Assembly (NCBI GenBank): GCA_046756245.1
Contig: JBHHVZ010000015.1
Coordinates: 1-38,234, forward strand
Direction of reading: 5' to 3'
From: G021776435 sp046756245
GTDB taxonomy: Bacteria > Pseudomonadota > Alphaproteobacteria > Caulobacterales > Parvularculaceae
DNA: 38,234 nucleotides
The notes beneath the pieces are model-generated. The model was not told where the DNA came from. It did no database searches and worked only from the letters and a program-made list of their open reading frames with translations. Below are positions 1 to 8,651 of this stretch, one piece after another; the first letter of the stretch is position 1, and each line of letters opens with the position of its first letter. A program made the translations under genes and the position numbers.

Positions 1-656
1 CCTAGCAATTGCCGCACGCCTTCAGGACCAAACTTGTCCAGCTTGTCGATTGCCCTCACAACCGTAAGCCTGCGCCCGGCATTCTCCACGCCGCCCAGCC
101 CTATCGCCTCCAGCACGCCATCGAGCACTTTCCGATTGTTCACGCGGATCACATAATCCCCGCGCTTAATCCCCGCCGCCTCCATCGCGTCGGCGAAGAG
201 CATGCACATTTCCGCGTCGGCGGCGGGCGCGGGCGCGCCGACCGTGTCGGCGTCGCATTGGGTGAACTGGCGATAGCGTCCCGGCCCCGGCTTTTCATTA
301 CGCCAGACCTGACCCACCGCATAGCGCCGGAAGGGTTTGGGCAGCGCGTCGTAGTTTTCCGCCACGTAACGCGCCAGCGGCGCCGTCAGGTCGTAGCGCA
401 AGCTCATCCATTGTTCGTCGTCGTCCTGCAACGAAAAGACGCCCTCGCCCGGTCGGTCGACATCCGGCAGGAACTTGCCGAGCGCGTCGGTGTATTCGAA
501 TGCCGGCGTCTCCAGCGGATCGAAGCCGTAAGACTCATAAACGGCGGAAATGCGCGCAAGCATCTCGCGCTCGGCGGCGATCTCGGCGCCGAGTCGGTCG
601 CGAAAGCCGCGCGGAATGCGCGCCTTCGGCCGGAATGTCTTCTTCTTCTTCGCCAT
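1..656 (-). CDS. hisS: Histidine--tRNA ligase, N-terminal part (runs off the left edge)
   Basis: Class II aminoacyl-tRNA synthetase that charges tRNA-His in the cytoplasm. The frame has no stop inside the window, so only about 218 codons of an expected 420-500 are present. It starts with a lysine-rich stretch (MAKKKKTFRPKARIPRGF). Conserved blocks seen are RYDLTAPLAR at about residues 87-96 and class II motif 2, RNEKPGPGRYRQFTQCDAD, at about 119-137. The ATG at 656-654 is chosen because the conserved PRGFRD block follows within 20 residues. Its promoter should lie in the short gap before the cyclophilin gene, which is on the same strand upstream. The identity is firm; the 3' end is not visible. 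Confidence 0.95.
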   Translation of the reverse strand, partial: MAKKKKTFRPKARIPRGFRDRLGAEIAAEREMLARISAVYESYGFDPLETPAFEYTDALGKFLPDVDRPGEGVFSLQDDDEQWMSLRYDLTAPLARYVAENYDALPKPFRRYAVGQVWRNEKPGPGRYRQFTQCDADTVGAPAPAADAEMCMLFADAMEAAGIKRGDYVIRVNNRKVLDGVLEAIGLGGVENAGRRLTVVRAIDKLDKFGPEGVRQLL

Positions 657-721
657 GGCTTTTTGCGCCTCGAAACCGGCTTGGGGGATAGCTCATGCCG
701 GCCGCAGGCGCAACGCGGCTT

Positions 722-1327
722 CTATTCCGCCTCCGGCCACTCCACCGGGTCGACGCGCGTGATGACGACCGGCTCGACCGGGACTTCCGCCTCGAACGGC
801 CCGCCCGGACCGGTCGCGACCGCGCCGATGGCGTCGGCGACATCCATGCCGTCGACGACCTTGCCGAACACCGCATAGCCGTAAACCGGCAGGCCCTCGA
901 ACATGCGATGGTCGAGGTCTTCATTGTCGACGAGATTGATGAACCATTGCGCCTGGGCGCTGTTGCGGTCGTCGCCGCGCGCCATGGCGACGGCGCCGCG
1001 TTCGTTTTTGAGCCCGTTGCCGCCTTCGTAAGGGATGGGGTCGCGCAAGGGGCGCTCGTTGAAATATTTCGAGAACCCGCCGCCCTGAATGACGCGGCCG
1101 GCGACGACACGGTGAAAGATTGTGCGGTCGTAATGGCCGCTTTTCGCGTATTCGAGAAAGTTCTCGACCGTCGCCGGCGCCTTGTCCGGATAAAGCGCGA
1201 CGACGATGTCGCCCATCGAGGTCTGGATCTTGGCGCGAACTGCTTCTTGCGCCTGCGCGGCTGTGGCGGCAAAGAGAAACGCGACGCCGCAGAGCGCCGC
1301 TAACAGCTTTGAAAATGAAAATGTCAC
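722..1327 (-). CDS. Secreted cyclophilin-type peptidylprolyl isomerase
   Basis: Catalyses cis-trans isomerisation of Xaa-Pro bonds, probably on proteins folding in the periplasm. Residues 1-26 form a signal peptide with an AQA cleavage site. The cyclophilin fold follows: MGDIVVALYPDKAPATVENF near residue 38, FHRVVAGRVIQGGGF around the catalytic Arg, and the NSAQAQWFINL block. The usual FF-Q-x-F segment is partly altered, as in many bacterial PpiA-like proteins. Translation appears to begin at a GTG (1327-1325) after an AGG; no ATG lies close enough to leave a full signal peptide. The 201-residue length is normal for a secreted cyclophilin. It lies in the same direction as hisS, with a 65-base gap. 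Confidence 0.9.
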   Translation of the reverse strand: MTFSFSKLLAALCGVAFLFAATAAQAQEAVRAKIQTSMGDIVVALYPDKAPATVENFLEYAKSGHYDRTIFHRVVAGRVIQGGGFSKYFNERPLRDPIPYEGGNGLKNERGAVAMARGDDRNSAQAQWFINLVDNEDLDHRMFEGLPVYGYAVFGKVVDGMDVADAIGAVATGPGGPFEAEVPVEPVVITRVDPVEWPEAE

Positions 1328-1338
1328 CTGCTTATCCT

Positions 1339-1461
1339 TGTCATCCCCGGGCCCCCGGGTCCGGCCAAAGGCCGGCCCGAGGATAAACTTGTTCCGGGGA
1401 TCTCAGGCCGCTGGCCCGGCGCACGCGCCCATGGATTGCCGGAACAAGTCCGGCAATGACA
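1339..1461. repeat. Composite palindromic intergenic repeat with TGTCAT ends
   Basis: This 123-base element fills nearly the whole gap between the GFA gene and the cyclophilin gene. It begins TGTCATCCCCGGG and ends CCGGCAATGACA, so its ends form an inverted TGTCAT/ATGACA pair. Inside are nested palindromes: CCCGGGCCCCCGGG, GGCCAAAGGCC, and GATTGCCGGA paired with TCCGGCAAT. GC-rich dispersed elements of this look, with a GCCGGACTTGTTCCGGC-like core, are common between genes in alphaproteobacteria. Only one copy is present here, so its repeat status rests on that resemblance. Confidence 0.6.
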
Positions 1462-1468
1462 CTAGCGG

Positions 1469-1828
1469 CTAAAGACTTTTCCCGTCCACCGGTTGAGGCT
1501 CGAGCGTCGAGAGGTCGATATCGTCGAGGCAGCGCACATTAACCGCCGCCATCTCCGCCCCGCCCGGCCCCTTGCCCCTGCCGAAAGCCTGCACGCCGCA
1601 TACGGAGCAAAAAAGATGGCTGATGGCCTTCTTGTTGAACCGATATTCCGTAAGCTTGTCGCCGCCCGAAAGCAGCCGGAAGTTATCCGCCGGCATGAAG
1701 GTCAGCAAAAATCCCTTCTTCGAACAATGCGAGCAGTTGCATTCCTTGACATCGGAAAGATCGGCTTCCGCCTTGAACCGCACGGCGCCGCAATGGCAGC
1801 CGCCCTGATAAGTTTTCGTCTCTCCCAT
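1469..1828 (-). CDS. GFA/CENP-V family zinc protein
   Basis: Small (119 residues) single-domain protein of the family named after the glutathione-dependent formaldehyde-activating enzyme. Zinc ligands are visible as GGCHCG (Cys11, Cys13), CNCSHC (Cys30, Cys32, Cys35) and a later FCSVCG pair. Most members have no proven activity; the family name should not be read as proof of formaldehyde chemistry. The ATG is preceded by GGAG six bases upstream. It lies 10 bases downstream of pgi in the same direction and so is probably co-transcribed with it; no functional link is obvious. Confidence 0.85.
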   Translation of the reverse strand: MGETKTYQGGCHCGAVRFKAEADLSDVKECNCSHCSKKGFLLTFMPADNFRLLSGGDKLTEYRFNKKAISHLFCSVCGVQAFGRGKGPGGAEMAAVNVRCLDDIDLSTLEPQPVDGKSL

Positions 1829-1838
1829 ATCGGTCTCC

Positions 1839-3494
1839 CTATTGTCCGCGCCGGATGGCGTTGATGCGATCGATCAACATGTTGGTTGACGCGTCATAAT
1901 CCGTCGCCTGCGGTTTTTCCTCTCCGGGCGCAGCGATTTCCGGCAGGACGGATTTCGCAAGCTGCTTGCCGAGTTCGACCCCCCACTGATCGAAGGAATT
2001 AATGCCCCAGACGACGCCCTGGCAGAAAATCTTGTGCTCATAAAGCGCGATAAGCGCGCCTAATGTTTCCGGCGTCAGTTTCTCCATCAGGATGGAATTA
2101 GTCGGTCGATCGCCGGGAAAGGTTATGTGCGGCGCGAGCCGGTCGATCTCGGACGGGCTCTTGCCTTCGGCGCGCAGTTCCTCGCGCGCTTCTTCTTCGG
2201 TCCTGCCGCGCATCAGCGCTCGGGGTTGGGCGATGAAATTGGCCAGCAGCTTCTTGTGATGGTCGCCGAGCGGCGCCTGCGAAAGGGCGGGCGCAATGAA
2301 ATCGGCTGAAATTATGTCCGTTCCCTGATGGAGGAGCTGGTAGAAGGCGTGCTGGCCGTTGGTGCCCGGCTCGCCGAAAACGACCGGCCCGGTCGCGCAC
2401 GGCGCCAGCGCGCCGTCCATCGTCACGCCCTTGCCGTTCGATTCCATGTCCGCCTGCTGCAGATAGGCCGGCAGGCGGGAAAGATGCTGGTCATAGGGCA
2501 GGACCGCATGGGCGGCGCAGCCCATGAAATTCCGGTTCCACACGCCGGCGAGCGCCAGCAGGACGGGCATGTTCTCAGGCAAGGGCGCCGTGCGGAAATG
2601 CTCGTCGATTTCATGCGCGCCCTTCAGGAGCTTTTCGAAATTGTCGTAGCCGACCTGCAGGGCGATGGACAGCCCGATCGCCGACCACAGCGAATAACGC
2701 CCGCCGACCCAGTCCCAGAAGACGAACATATTTTCGCGATCGATTCCGAACTCGGTTACGGCGCGCTCATTGGTCGATAACGCGATGAATTGTTTTGCGA
2801 CGTCTTCTTCCTTCGCGCCTTTGGAAAGAAACCATTCGCGCGCGCTTTGCGCATTGGTCATGGTTTCCTGCGTCGTGAAGGTTTTCGAGGCTACGATGAA
2901 TAGCGTGCGCGCCGGATCGACGGCGGAAAGCGTATCCGAAAGTTGCTGGCCGTCGACGTTGGAGACGAAAAAGCTGCGCCGGCCGTCAAGCCAATAATGG
3001 CGCAAAGCTTCGACAACCATTTGCGGGCCGAGGTCGGATCCGCCGATGCCGATATTGACGACCGTATCGAGCGCTTCGCCCGTAAAGCCTTTGCGCTCGC
3101 CCGAATGAACAACGCTTGAGAACGCCCTCATTTTTTCGCGCTCGATCCGCACTGCTTTCGAAACATCCTCGCCGTCGACATGATAGGCGCGCATGGAATA
3201 ATCCCTGAGCGCCACATGCAGGACCGCGCGGTTTTCAGTGCGGTTGATCTTCTCCCCGGCGAACATGCGTTTGCGCGCGACCTCGAGGTCGGCGGCGGCG
3301 GCGAGCGCCAGCAGGCCGTCGACCGTCTCGTTCCGCAGCTTGTTCTTGGAATAGTCGAGATAAAGCCCCGCCGCCTCAAGCGACATCCGGCCGGCGCGGG
3401 CCGGGTCCAAACGAAACAGCGCCCGCAGGTCTGTCCGTGCAAGCGCTTCAGTTTCCTTTTCAAGCGCCTTCCAGGCGGGAGTTTCCGTGATCAT
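1839..3494 (-). CDS. pgi: Glucose-6-phosphate isomerase
   Basis: Interconverts glucose-6-phosphate and fructose-6-phosphate in the cytoplasm (glycolysis and gluconeogenesis). At 551 residues it is the full length of the long bacterial form. Family blocks are clear: NIGIGGSDLGPQMV for phosphate binding, signature 1 DWVGGRYSLWSAIG, the active-site stretch QQADMESNGKGV, and signature 2 GINSFDQWGVELGKQLAK near the C-terminus. The start MITETPAWKALEKE matches the usual N-terminal helix. It is followed at 10 bases by the GFA-family gene. Confidence 0.97.
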   Translation of the reverse strand: MITETPAWKALEKETEALARTDLRALFRLDPARAGRMSLEAAGLYLDYSKNKLRNETVDGLLALAAAADLEVARKRMFAGEKINRTENRAVLHVALRDYSMRAYHVDGEDVSKAVRIEREKMRAFSSVVHSGERKGFTGEALDTVVNIGIGGSDLGPQMVVEALRHYWLDGRRSFFVSNVDGQQLSDTLSAVDPARTLFIVASKTFTTQETMTNAQSAREWFLSKGAKEEDVAKQFIALSTNERAVTEFGIDRENMFVFWDWVGGRYSLWSAIGLSIALQVGYDNFEKLLKGAHEIDEHFRTAPLPENMPVLLALAGVWNRNFMGCAAHAVLPYDQHLSRLPAYLQQADMESNGKGVTMDGALAPCATGPVVFGEPGTNGQHAFYQLLHQGTDIISADFIAPALSQAPLGDHHKKLLANFIAQPRALMRGRTEEEAREELRAEGKSPSEIDRLAPHITFPGDRPTNSILMEKLTPETLGALIALYEHKIFCQGVVWGINSFDQWGVELGKQLAKSVLPEIAAPGEEKPQATDYDASTNMLIDRINAIRRGQ

Positions 3495-3536
3495 GAAATG
3501 GGGCTTTCCGCTGCGCGTCCGTGGCAGTCATACCAA

Positions 3537-3626
3537 GCTCTCGCTGACGACCTAAAATTCCATTCAAAGGTCGACATTGAAATAGAAGGCTTTTCCCGGG
3601 CGTTATGAGTCGCAGTCAGCGAGAGC
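3537..3626. repeat. 90-base structured element with 12-bp terminal inverted repeats
   Basis: GCTCTCGCTGAC at 3537-3548 is matched exactly by its reverse complement GTCAGCGAGAGC at 3615-3626. A smaller nested pair lies inside: CGACCT at 3548-3553 with AGGTCG at 3668-equivalent position 3568-3573. The element sits just upstream of pgi in a stretch (3495-3865) that otherwise holds only a doubtful small frame. It could be a small dispersed repeat or a structured leader; no second copy is in the window. Confidence 0.4.
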
Positions 3627-3686
3627 GTCGTATCATAAGGATTTTAGCGGCCGCGCTCAACGCTTCTTAAAGGCTTGAAGCGCATA

Positions 3687-3851
3687 ATGGCGCTCATGAC
3701 CGCTCCGGCCTTTTTTCGCTTGTTGCGTTATGCGATCGCCATTGTCTGCGTGACGACGGTGTTCGGCCTGAAGGCGGCCGAGCTCGAGGCCCGCCAGCCG
3801 ATCGAGCTGGCAAAGGCGCACGCCGCCGACATCGACCAAGGTCAATTTTAA
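3687..3851 (+). CDS. Possible small membrane or secreted protein, 54 residues
   Basis: An ATG-to-TAA frame of 54 codons lies in the 370-base gap between pgi and the DsbD-like gene. The translation starts MALMTAPAFFRLLRYAIAIV and contains one hydrophobic segment (about residues 14-29), then a short polar tail rich in Ala and Glu. An AAAGG lies about 13 bases before the first ATG, which is farther than ideal; a second ATG three codons on is also possible. I recognise no family. The rest of the gap holds the inverted-repeat element at 3537-3626. The frame could be chance. Confidence 0.3.
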   Translation: MALMTAPAFFRLLRYAIAIVCVTTVFGLKAAELEARQPIELAKAHAADIDQGQF

Positions 3852-3865
3852 TAGAATCCGCGCGT

Positions 3866-5956
3866 TCAGTCTTTAACGGCGCTGACCACGGCGCCGACCG
3901 TGAGGGGCGGCGTCAATATGCGCGGCGCGCCGCCGCCGGCCGGATAATAGACGTAAAGCGGCACGCCGGTGGCGTTGAAAGCGGAGAGCGCTTTTGTGAT
4001 CTCGGGATCCCGCGAGGTCCAGTCGGCGACCATGAATGTGACGCCTGCCTCTTTGAATGCGTCGGCGACCGCCTGTTTTGACAAGACTGTTATGCGGTCG
4101 AACTGACAGGTCACGCACCAGGCGGCGGTGAAATCCACGAATACGGGCCGGCCTTCGCCACGAAGGGTCGCAAGCGCGGCGGCGTCATAAGCTTGCGCGT
4201 CAAGCGCGCCGAAATGATAGTCGCTCTCGCTGCCGGCGTTTTCTGCAAGCTTCAGCTGGCTTAACGGCGCAAGCGCGAGCAGTGCTGCGACAGCCGCGCC
4301 GATGCGCACGAGAAATGCGCGCGATCCGTCACCCTTGCTCTTTTCAAAAAGCCACGCCGCCAGCGCCAGAAAAACCGCGCCGAAAAGTATTTTACCAAGC
4401 CCGTCCGCGCCGGTCTGGCGGGTCAGCACCCAGAGGAAATAGGCCGCCGCCGCAAACACCGGAAAGGAAAGCGTCTGCTTGAAAATATTCATCCAGCAAC
4501 CTGGCTTCGGCAGCTTCCGGCCGAGCGCCGGCGCGAACGACACTGTCAGGTAGGGCGCGGCTAACCCTAACGCCATCAGGATAAAAATCAGCATGCCCGT
4601 CGCGGGCGGCAGCAGCACCGCCGCGCCCATCGGCGCGCTCAACAGCGGCCCGATGCACGGCGCGGCCACAAAGACAGTGAGCATGCCGGTAAAGAAAGCG
4701 CCGGCGTCGCCGCCGCGCGTCGTCAGGCTGTCCCCAACGCCCTGCAGGTTCTCTCCGACACTATAGAGACCCGCGAGATTGAGGCCGACCAGAAACAGAA
4801 CATAAGCCGATAGACCGACGACGACCGGGCTTTGCAGGTGAAAGCCCCAGCCAATCTGCTCGCCGCCCGCCCGAAGCAAAAGGAGCGCGCCGCCCAGCGC
4901 GGCGAAGGTGGCGACCACGCCGGCGGCGTAAATCAGGCCGTGCCGACGCATGGCGGCGCGGTCGCCATGGGCGCTTTTCACCATCGACGCCGCCTTGATG
5001 AACAGGATCGGAAAAACGCACGGCATGACGTTGAGCAGGACGCCGCCCAAAAACGCCATGGCCAGCAGCAATGGAAGCCCGCCAAATCCTGTCGCCGGCG
5101 CAGTTGTAGCAGCGCCCTCCTCCAGAGCGGCGTTGATTTCGAACCCTTGCGCGCCGTCGGGCCCGGACGTTCGCAAAACGCCTTCAACCGACTGAAGGTC
5201 TGAAAAATCAGGCGCGTAACCGGCCGCCATCGTCACGGTCAGGACGCCGCCTTTAAGCGAAAAACTTTGCTCCTCGGACGGTTCTACAATCCCCTCGGGA
5301 ACCGGAAAGAAATAGACCTCGCGCGGTCTAGCGCGATCCGTCCAGTCGACGCGCAATCGCATCTTTTCCACGCCCGGCGTAAATACGGCCTCGCCCTTAT
5401 AGGCCGCCGGGGTTTGGGATCGCGCCTTGGCGATCGCTGCTGCGCCTTTCGAATTCTCCCGCGGCGACGCCACAATCGGCATCGTCAGTTCAAACGACCC
5501 CTCTTCAGGAACGCAGATTTCCTCGCAAATGAGCCAGGACGCCGTCACCTTGACGACGACTTCGTCGCCAAGTCGGGCGTCGGCGGGCGCCGTTACGCCA
5601 GCGAGGAACACTGGATCATCATGATGGCCGTAATTGGCCAGCGGCCCGATTGGAATGCGCTCCGGCGTCGGATAAACCGGCTCGCCGGGCGTAAAACCTT
5701 CCGGCAAAGTCCAGTTGAATTCCAGCGGCAAGCCCGAATCGCCTGGATTACGCCAATAAACATGCCAGCCAGGCTGCAGTTTCTGACTAAACGCAAACCA
5801 GGTCGTTTCTCCCGGCGCAAATCCTTCGCGCGCGACAAGCATCTCCGAATTGGCGTGCTCGGTGCGCACCGGGGCGGCCGGCGAGAAGTCCGCCGCGGCG
5901 CTCGACGCCGCAACGGCCGCGAGCGCAGCCGCCGCGCCTGCAAATATCCGCTTCAT
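3866..5956 (-). CDS. DsbD/ScsB-like thiol:disulfide interchange protein
   Basis: Inner-membrane protein that passes electrons from cytoplasmic thioredoxin to periplasmic proteins. Domain order: signal peptide (MKRIFAGAAAALAAVAASSA), a periplasmic DsbD-N-like domain with a CEEIC cysteine pair, a multi-helix membrane domain with the two redox prolyl-cysteine sites NVMPCVFP and AAPCIGP, and a C-terminal thioredoxin domain with CVTC at about residues 614-617 of 696. All three redox pairs expected of the family are present. A longer frame reaches 6091, but GGAGG sits nine bases before the ATG at 5956, which also gives a clean signal peptide. Substrates cannot be read from the sequence. The SapC-family gene upstream has an N-terminal CxxC and is a speculative client. 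Confidence 0.9.
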   Translation of the reverse strand: MKRIFAGAAAALAAVAASSAAADFSPAAPVRTEHANSEMLVAREGFAPGETTWFAFSQKLQPGWHVYWRNPGDSGLPLEFNWTLPEGFTPGEPVYPTPERIPIGPLANYGHHDDPVFLAGVTAPADARLGDEVVVKVTASWLICEEICVPEEGSFELTMPIVASPRENSKGAAAIAKARSQTPAAYKGEAVFTPGVEKMRLRVDWTDRARPREVYFFPVPEGIVEPSEEQSFSLKGGVLTVTMAAGYAPDFSDLQSVEGVLRTSGPDGAQGFEINAALEEGAATTAPATGFGGLPLLLAMAFLGGVLLNVMPCVFPILFIKAASMVKSAHGDRAAMRRHGLIYAAGVVATFAALGGALLLLRAGGEQIGWGFHLQSPVVVGLSAYVLFLVGLNLAGLYSVGENLQGVGDSLTTRGGDAGAFFTGMLTVFVAAPCIGPLLSAPMGAAVLLPPATGMLIFILMALGLAAPYLTVSFAPALGRKLPKPGCWMNIFKQTLSFPVFAAAAYFLWVLTRQTGADGLGKILFGAVFLALAAWLFEKSKGDGSRAFLVRIGAAVAALLALAPLSQLKLAENAGSESDYHFGALDAQAYDAAALATLRGEGRPVFVDFTAAWCVTCQFDRITVLSKQAVADAFKEAGVTFMVADWTSRDPEITKALSAFNATGVPLYVYYPAGGGAPRILTPPLTVGAVVSAVKD

Positions 5957-6104
5957 CAGCATGGGCCTCCAGATAGCCGCAGTACGGCGCGCCGCCAATT
6001 CTTTCCTTCGCCCGGAAGCCCGATCTCTCTGACTTGTGACCATATAACGACGCCGCCGGACGCAGAGTGTCGGCGGCGTCATATTAACCATGTCGGCCGG
6101 GTGA

Positions 6105-6902
6105 TTAGTTAACGCCAGACTGTTTGACGATCTGGTCTTCCGACAGTGAAAACCGCTTGGCCCGACGCTGTAACAAGCCCCGCCAGTTGCCCATCGACAT
6201 CAACTGCGCATATAGCAGCGGCAGGAGAGTCGACTTTCTCAGCTCTATATATTTATCGTCCGGAAGGTCATTCAGACGCTTTTCGTCTACGCCGAAATAC
6301 TGGGCGAATGGTTGCGGATCCTGCTCGCCGGCGGGCGTGAATTGCGCCGCCTGGCTCGTGATCAAATCAAATTCCTTCAGCTTGTTCATGAAATTGTCAG
6401 TGAGCCTGCGGTCCTGCTCATAGCTTTTGCAGAACTCAATCGCCTGATTGGTCGCTTGCGTCGGCTCGCCATTGTCGAATAAAGGCATATCGCCGCCCGG
6501 GACGACGCCCTCGTAACCCGTATCGATAACGATCGCCATGCGATCGTCGGCTCCGGTTTCGCTGGCCACCGCAAATGGGTAGCGGCGCAAATAGCCGGGA
6601 ACATAGCGGTTTTCTTCCCAGTTTCCTTTTTCATCGACAAACAGGTTGATGTCGTCGATGAGTCCTGTGATAGCCAGCGGGATCGGCGTATCCGGCGACA
6701 GGAATACGATCGGAAAATCCTTCATCGCGGAAGCGACTTCGCTGACCGTCAACGGGATGGCGCGCGCTTTCGCGCAAAATTTACACGGCTGCTCGGGCTT
6801 GCTGATGCCCAGACCGCCGTGCTGTTCCTTATTGAGAAGCTCCGGGCGCTCGAACAGAAACATTTTGCCGGTGATCTGCGGCGTCCCTTGTACCTGGCTC
6901 AT
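6105..6902 (-). CDS. SapC family protein
   Basis: A 265-residue protein matching the SapC family, whose biochemical role is not settled; it has been linked by name to surface (S-layer) proteins. The recognisable block is the stretch from residue 47, ARAIPLTVSEVASAMKDFPI then VFLSPD, followed by RYVPGYLRRYPF and a C-terminal FTPAGEQDPQPFAQYFGVDE-like region. An unusual feature is CKFC (Cys40, Cys43) just before that block. The ATG at 6902 is chosen over the longer frame to 6962 because AAGGAAAGG precedes it. It lies upstream of the DsbD-like gene on the same strand with a 148-base gap. Confidence 0.8.
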   Translation of the reverse strand: MSQVQGTPQITGKMFLFERPELLNKEQHGGLGISKPEQPCKFCAKARAIPLTVSEVASAMKDFPIVFLSPDTPIPLAITGLIDDINLFVDEKGNWEENRYVPGYLRRYPFAVASETGADDRMAIVIDTGYEGVVPGGDMPLFDNGEPTQATNQAIEFCKSYEQDRRLTDNFMNKLKEFDLITSQAAQFTPAGEQDPQPFAQYFGVDEKRLNDLPDDKYIELRKSTLLPLLYAQLMSMGNWRGLLQRRAKRFSLSEDQIVKQSGVN

Positions 6903-7006
6903 GGCCGACCTTTCCTTGCTTTCGCCTGCGCACGCGCTCGCCGCGTCCGCCCCCTGGCGCATAATTTCCGAGGACGCTTAGCAAATACGGCGCCCGGCTC
7001 CAAGCC

Positions 7007-7930
7007 TCAGGATTCCTCCCTGACCCGGACTGTGCGCCCTACCGCCTCCGCCAGGCCTGCTGCGACGGTCTCCGGGTCTTCCATCGGCGCCAAATGCGTC
7101 ACCCCTTCGAGGTCGATCAGGTCAGCCCCCAATCGACGAAACCGCTGCCGGGCGCGGCCCATCAGCGTCGAAGATCGGTGTCTGGCGGCGAGCACCGCCA
7201 TGGGCGCCGGCGCAACCGCTGCCGCGCGCCAGAGGTCGTTGGCCTGAGCGGCGAAAGTGGCCGCCTCCCAAGAGGGCGCGCAGGCGAGTCGGACGTCGCC
7301 GCCCTCCTCAGTAATCAGCCCGTCCAGGAGGTAGTCTTCAAGCACGCCGTTCGCCCAACGGGCGAACGGCGGTTTGCGGGCGTAAATGGCGCATGCTTCG
7401 TCTCGATCCGGCCAGCGGTCGCGGCGCCTTAGAGCGCCTCTGACGATCGGGAAACGGTGTTTGCAGATCGCCCAGAGGGGCGAGTGGACAATCCAGATCA
7501 GCGGAAGCGGAAGCGCCACCGGCTCGATCAGCGCGAGTGCGGCGACATCTCTCCGCCCTGTGGCCGCCATCAGGCTCGCCGCCGCCCCCATCGAGTGGCC
7601 GGCGAGCACCCAGCTCTCCCGATCCCGCGAGTCGAGAAAGGCTGCGATATCGCGGGCGTAAACCGACCAGGATCGCAATCGTTTCGGGTCTGCGGGAAGC
7701 TGGGTTCGCCCGTGCCCGCGCAAGTCCAGCGCGTAGACGTCAAAGCGCCCGGCCAACGGCGCGAGCAAGCGCTGATAGGTCGAAGCGCAAAATCCTGTAG
7801 CGTGACAGAACAGGAGCGGCGGCGCGCCGGGACTGCGCCAGCGCCATCCGGCCTGCACGCCGTCGTCGAGCGGAACCGTAAACCGTTCCGGCGTTTGGTG
7901 CGGTGATGAATCGACAGATGAGACGCTCAT
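7007..7930 (-). CDS. Alpha/beta hydrolase
   Basis: Single-domain alpha/beta-hydrolase of 307 residues with no signal peptide, so probably cytoplasmic. Visible landmarks: oxyanion-side FCHATGF (about 42-48), LDLRGHGRT (69-77), the nucleophile elbow GHSMGA with Ser113, and the catalytic His in GVTHLAPMEDPE (about His279). The lid region is rich in Arg and Trp. The substrate cannot be predicted; esterase or lactonase-like activity is the family default. It is followed after a 104-base gap by the SapC gene. Confidence 0.85.
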   Translation of the reverse strand: MSVSSVDSSPHQTPERFTVPLDDGVQAGWRWRSPGAPPLLFCHATGFCASTYQRLLAPLAGRFDVYALDLRGHGRTQLPADPKRLRSWSVYARDIAAFLDSRDRESWVLAGHSMGAAASLMAATGRRDVAALALIEPVALPLPLIWIVHSPLWAICKHRFPIVRGALRRRDRWPDRDEACAIYARKPPFARWANGVLEDYLLDGLITEEGGDVRLACAPSWEAATFAAQANDLWRAAAVAPAPMAVLAARHRSSTLMGRARQRFRRLGADLIDLEGVTHLAPMEDPETVAAGLAEAVGRTVRVREES

Positions 7931-7964
7931 GCCCCCACAATGCGGCGTGCTGACGGGGCGTCAA

Positions 7965-8501
7965 TCACTCTGCGCAGCCGCCCAGGGCCATTCGGTAAAG
8001 CGCCTGCATATGCGCGACGTCGGAACCGGCGCGATGCCGGCGCGGCGCTTCGGCATCGGCGCGGGCGACCAACGTCGCGATAATCTCCGAAGGAAGCGGG
8101 CGAATAACTTCGGCGAAATCCTTCAAAGCGAAAGCAGGTTTCGCTCTGCCTACGGAATACAGCCGGTAAAGCCAGAACCCGTCCCAGTCGAGTGCGTCGG
8201 AATAGACTGTAGAACCGCCGAGCGCCGTGTTAAGGATACGACACACGTCGCGCGGTTCGGCGCCGTCGCGTTCGAGCTCGGCCACCGAGATGCCGTGCAA
8301 GGCCTCCGCATCCGGATCCCATTCGGAACGCCGCCATGTTTCATGCGGCCTGATCAGCATTGCGCGCGGATTTCCTTCGACAAAGCCCCAACCGACTTCG
8401 ATCGGCCAGGATTTGTCGCCGAGACCGGAGGCCTCCAGATCGATGAACGCCGCCTTTTTGAAGTCGGATTCGTTCATGTCTTCTGTCAGTCTTTCCGCCA
8501 T
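7965..8501 (-). CDS. DEDDh-family 3'-5' exonuclease
   Basis: Small RNase T/exonuclease-fold nuclease of about 178 residues. The metal-binding motifs are readable: Exo I FIDLEASG (Asp21, Glu23), a middle SDALDWDGF block supplying the second Asp, and Exo III HRAGSDVAHM (His156, Asp161), the H-x4-D spacing of the DEDDh subgroup. The N-terminus is uncertain: the longest frame begins with TTG at 8525, ATG at 8501 gives MAERLTED, and another ATG at 8477 starts nearer the fold. Whether it acts on RNA or DNA is not visible. It precedes the hydrolase gene on the same strand with a 34-base gap. Confidence 0.8.
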   Translation of the reverse strand: MAERLTEDMNESDFKKAAFIDLEASGLGDKSWPIEVGWGFVEGNPRAMLIRPHETWRRSEWDPDAEALHGISVAELERDGAEPRDVCRILNTALGGSTVYSDALDWDGFWLYRLYSVGRAKPAFALKDFAEVIRPLPSEIIATLVARADAEAPRRHRAGSDVAHMQALYRMALGGCAE

Positions 8502-8651
8502 CAATAAGTTTCTACCAGGCTTCAACCTTGAATCGATGCATGCGCCTCAATAACGCCGCCTTGATAGCATACTCGTTCGGACGCCGATTAAGGAAGGAAC
8601 ATTTGCGTCATGCCGGCGCCGAAATGGTGCGGCGCAATATAAGCGCAGTAT

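Noticed and set aside
535..1272. Arg/Ser-rich minus-strand frame of 245 codons
   Set aside because: It overlaps the cyclophilin gene in another frame and crosses into hisS; composition is typical of a GC-rich shadow frame.
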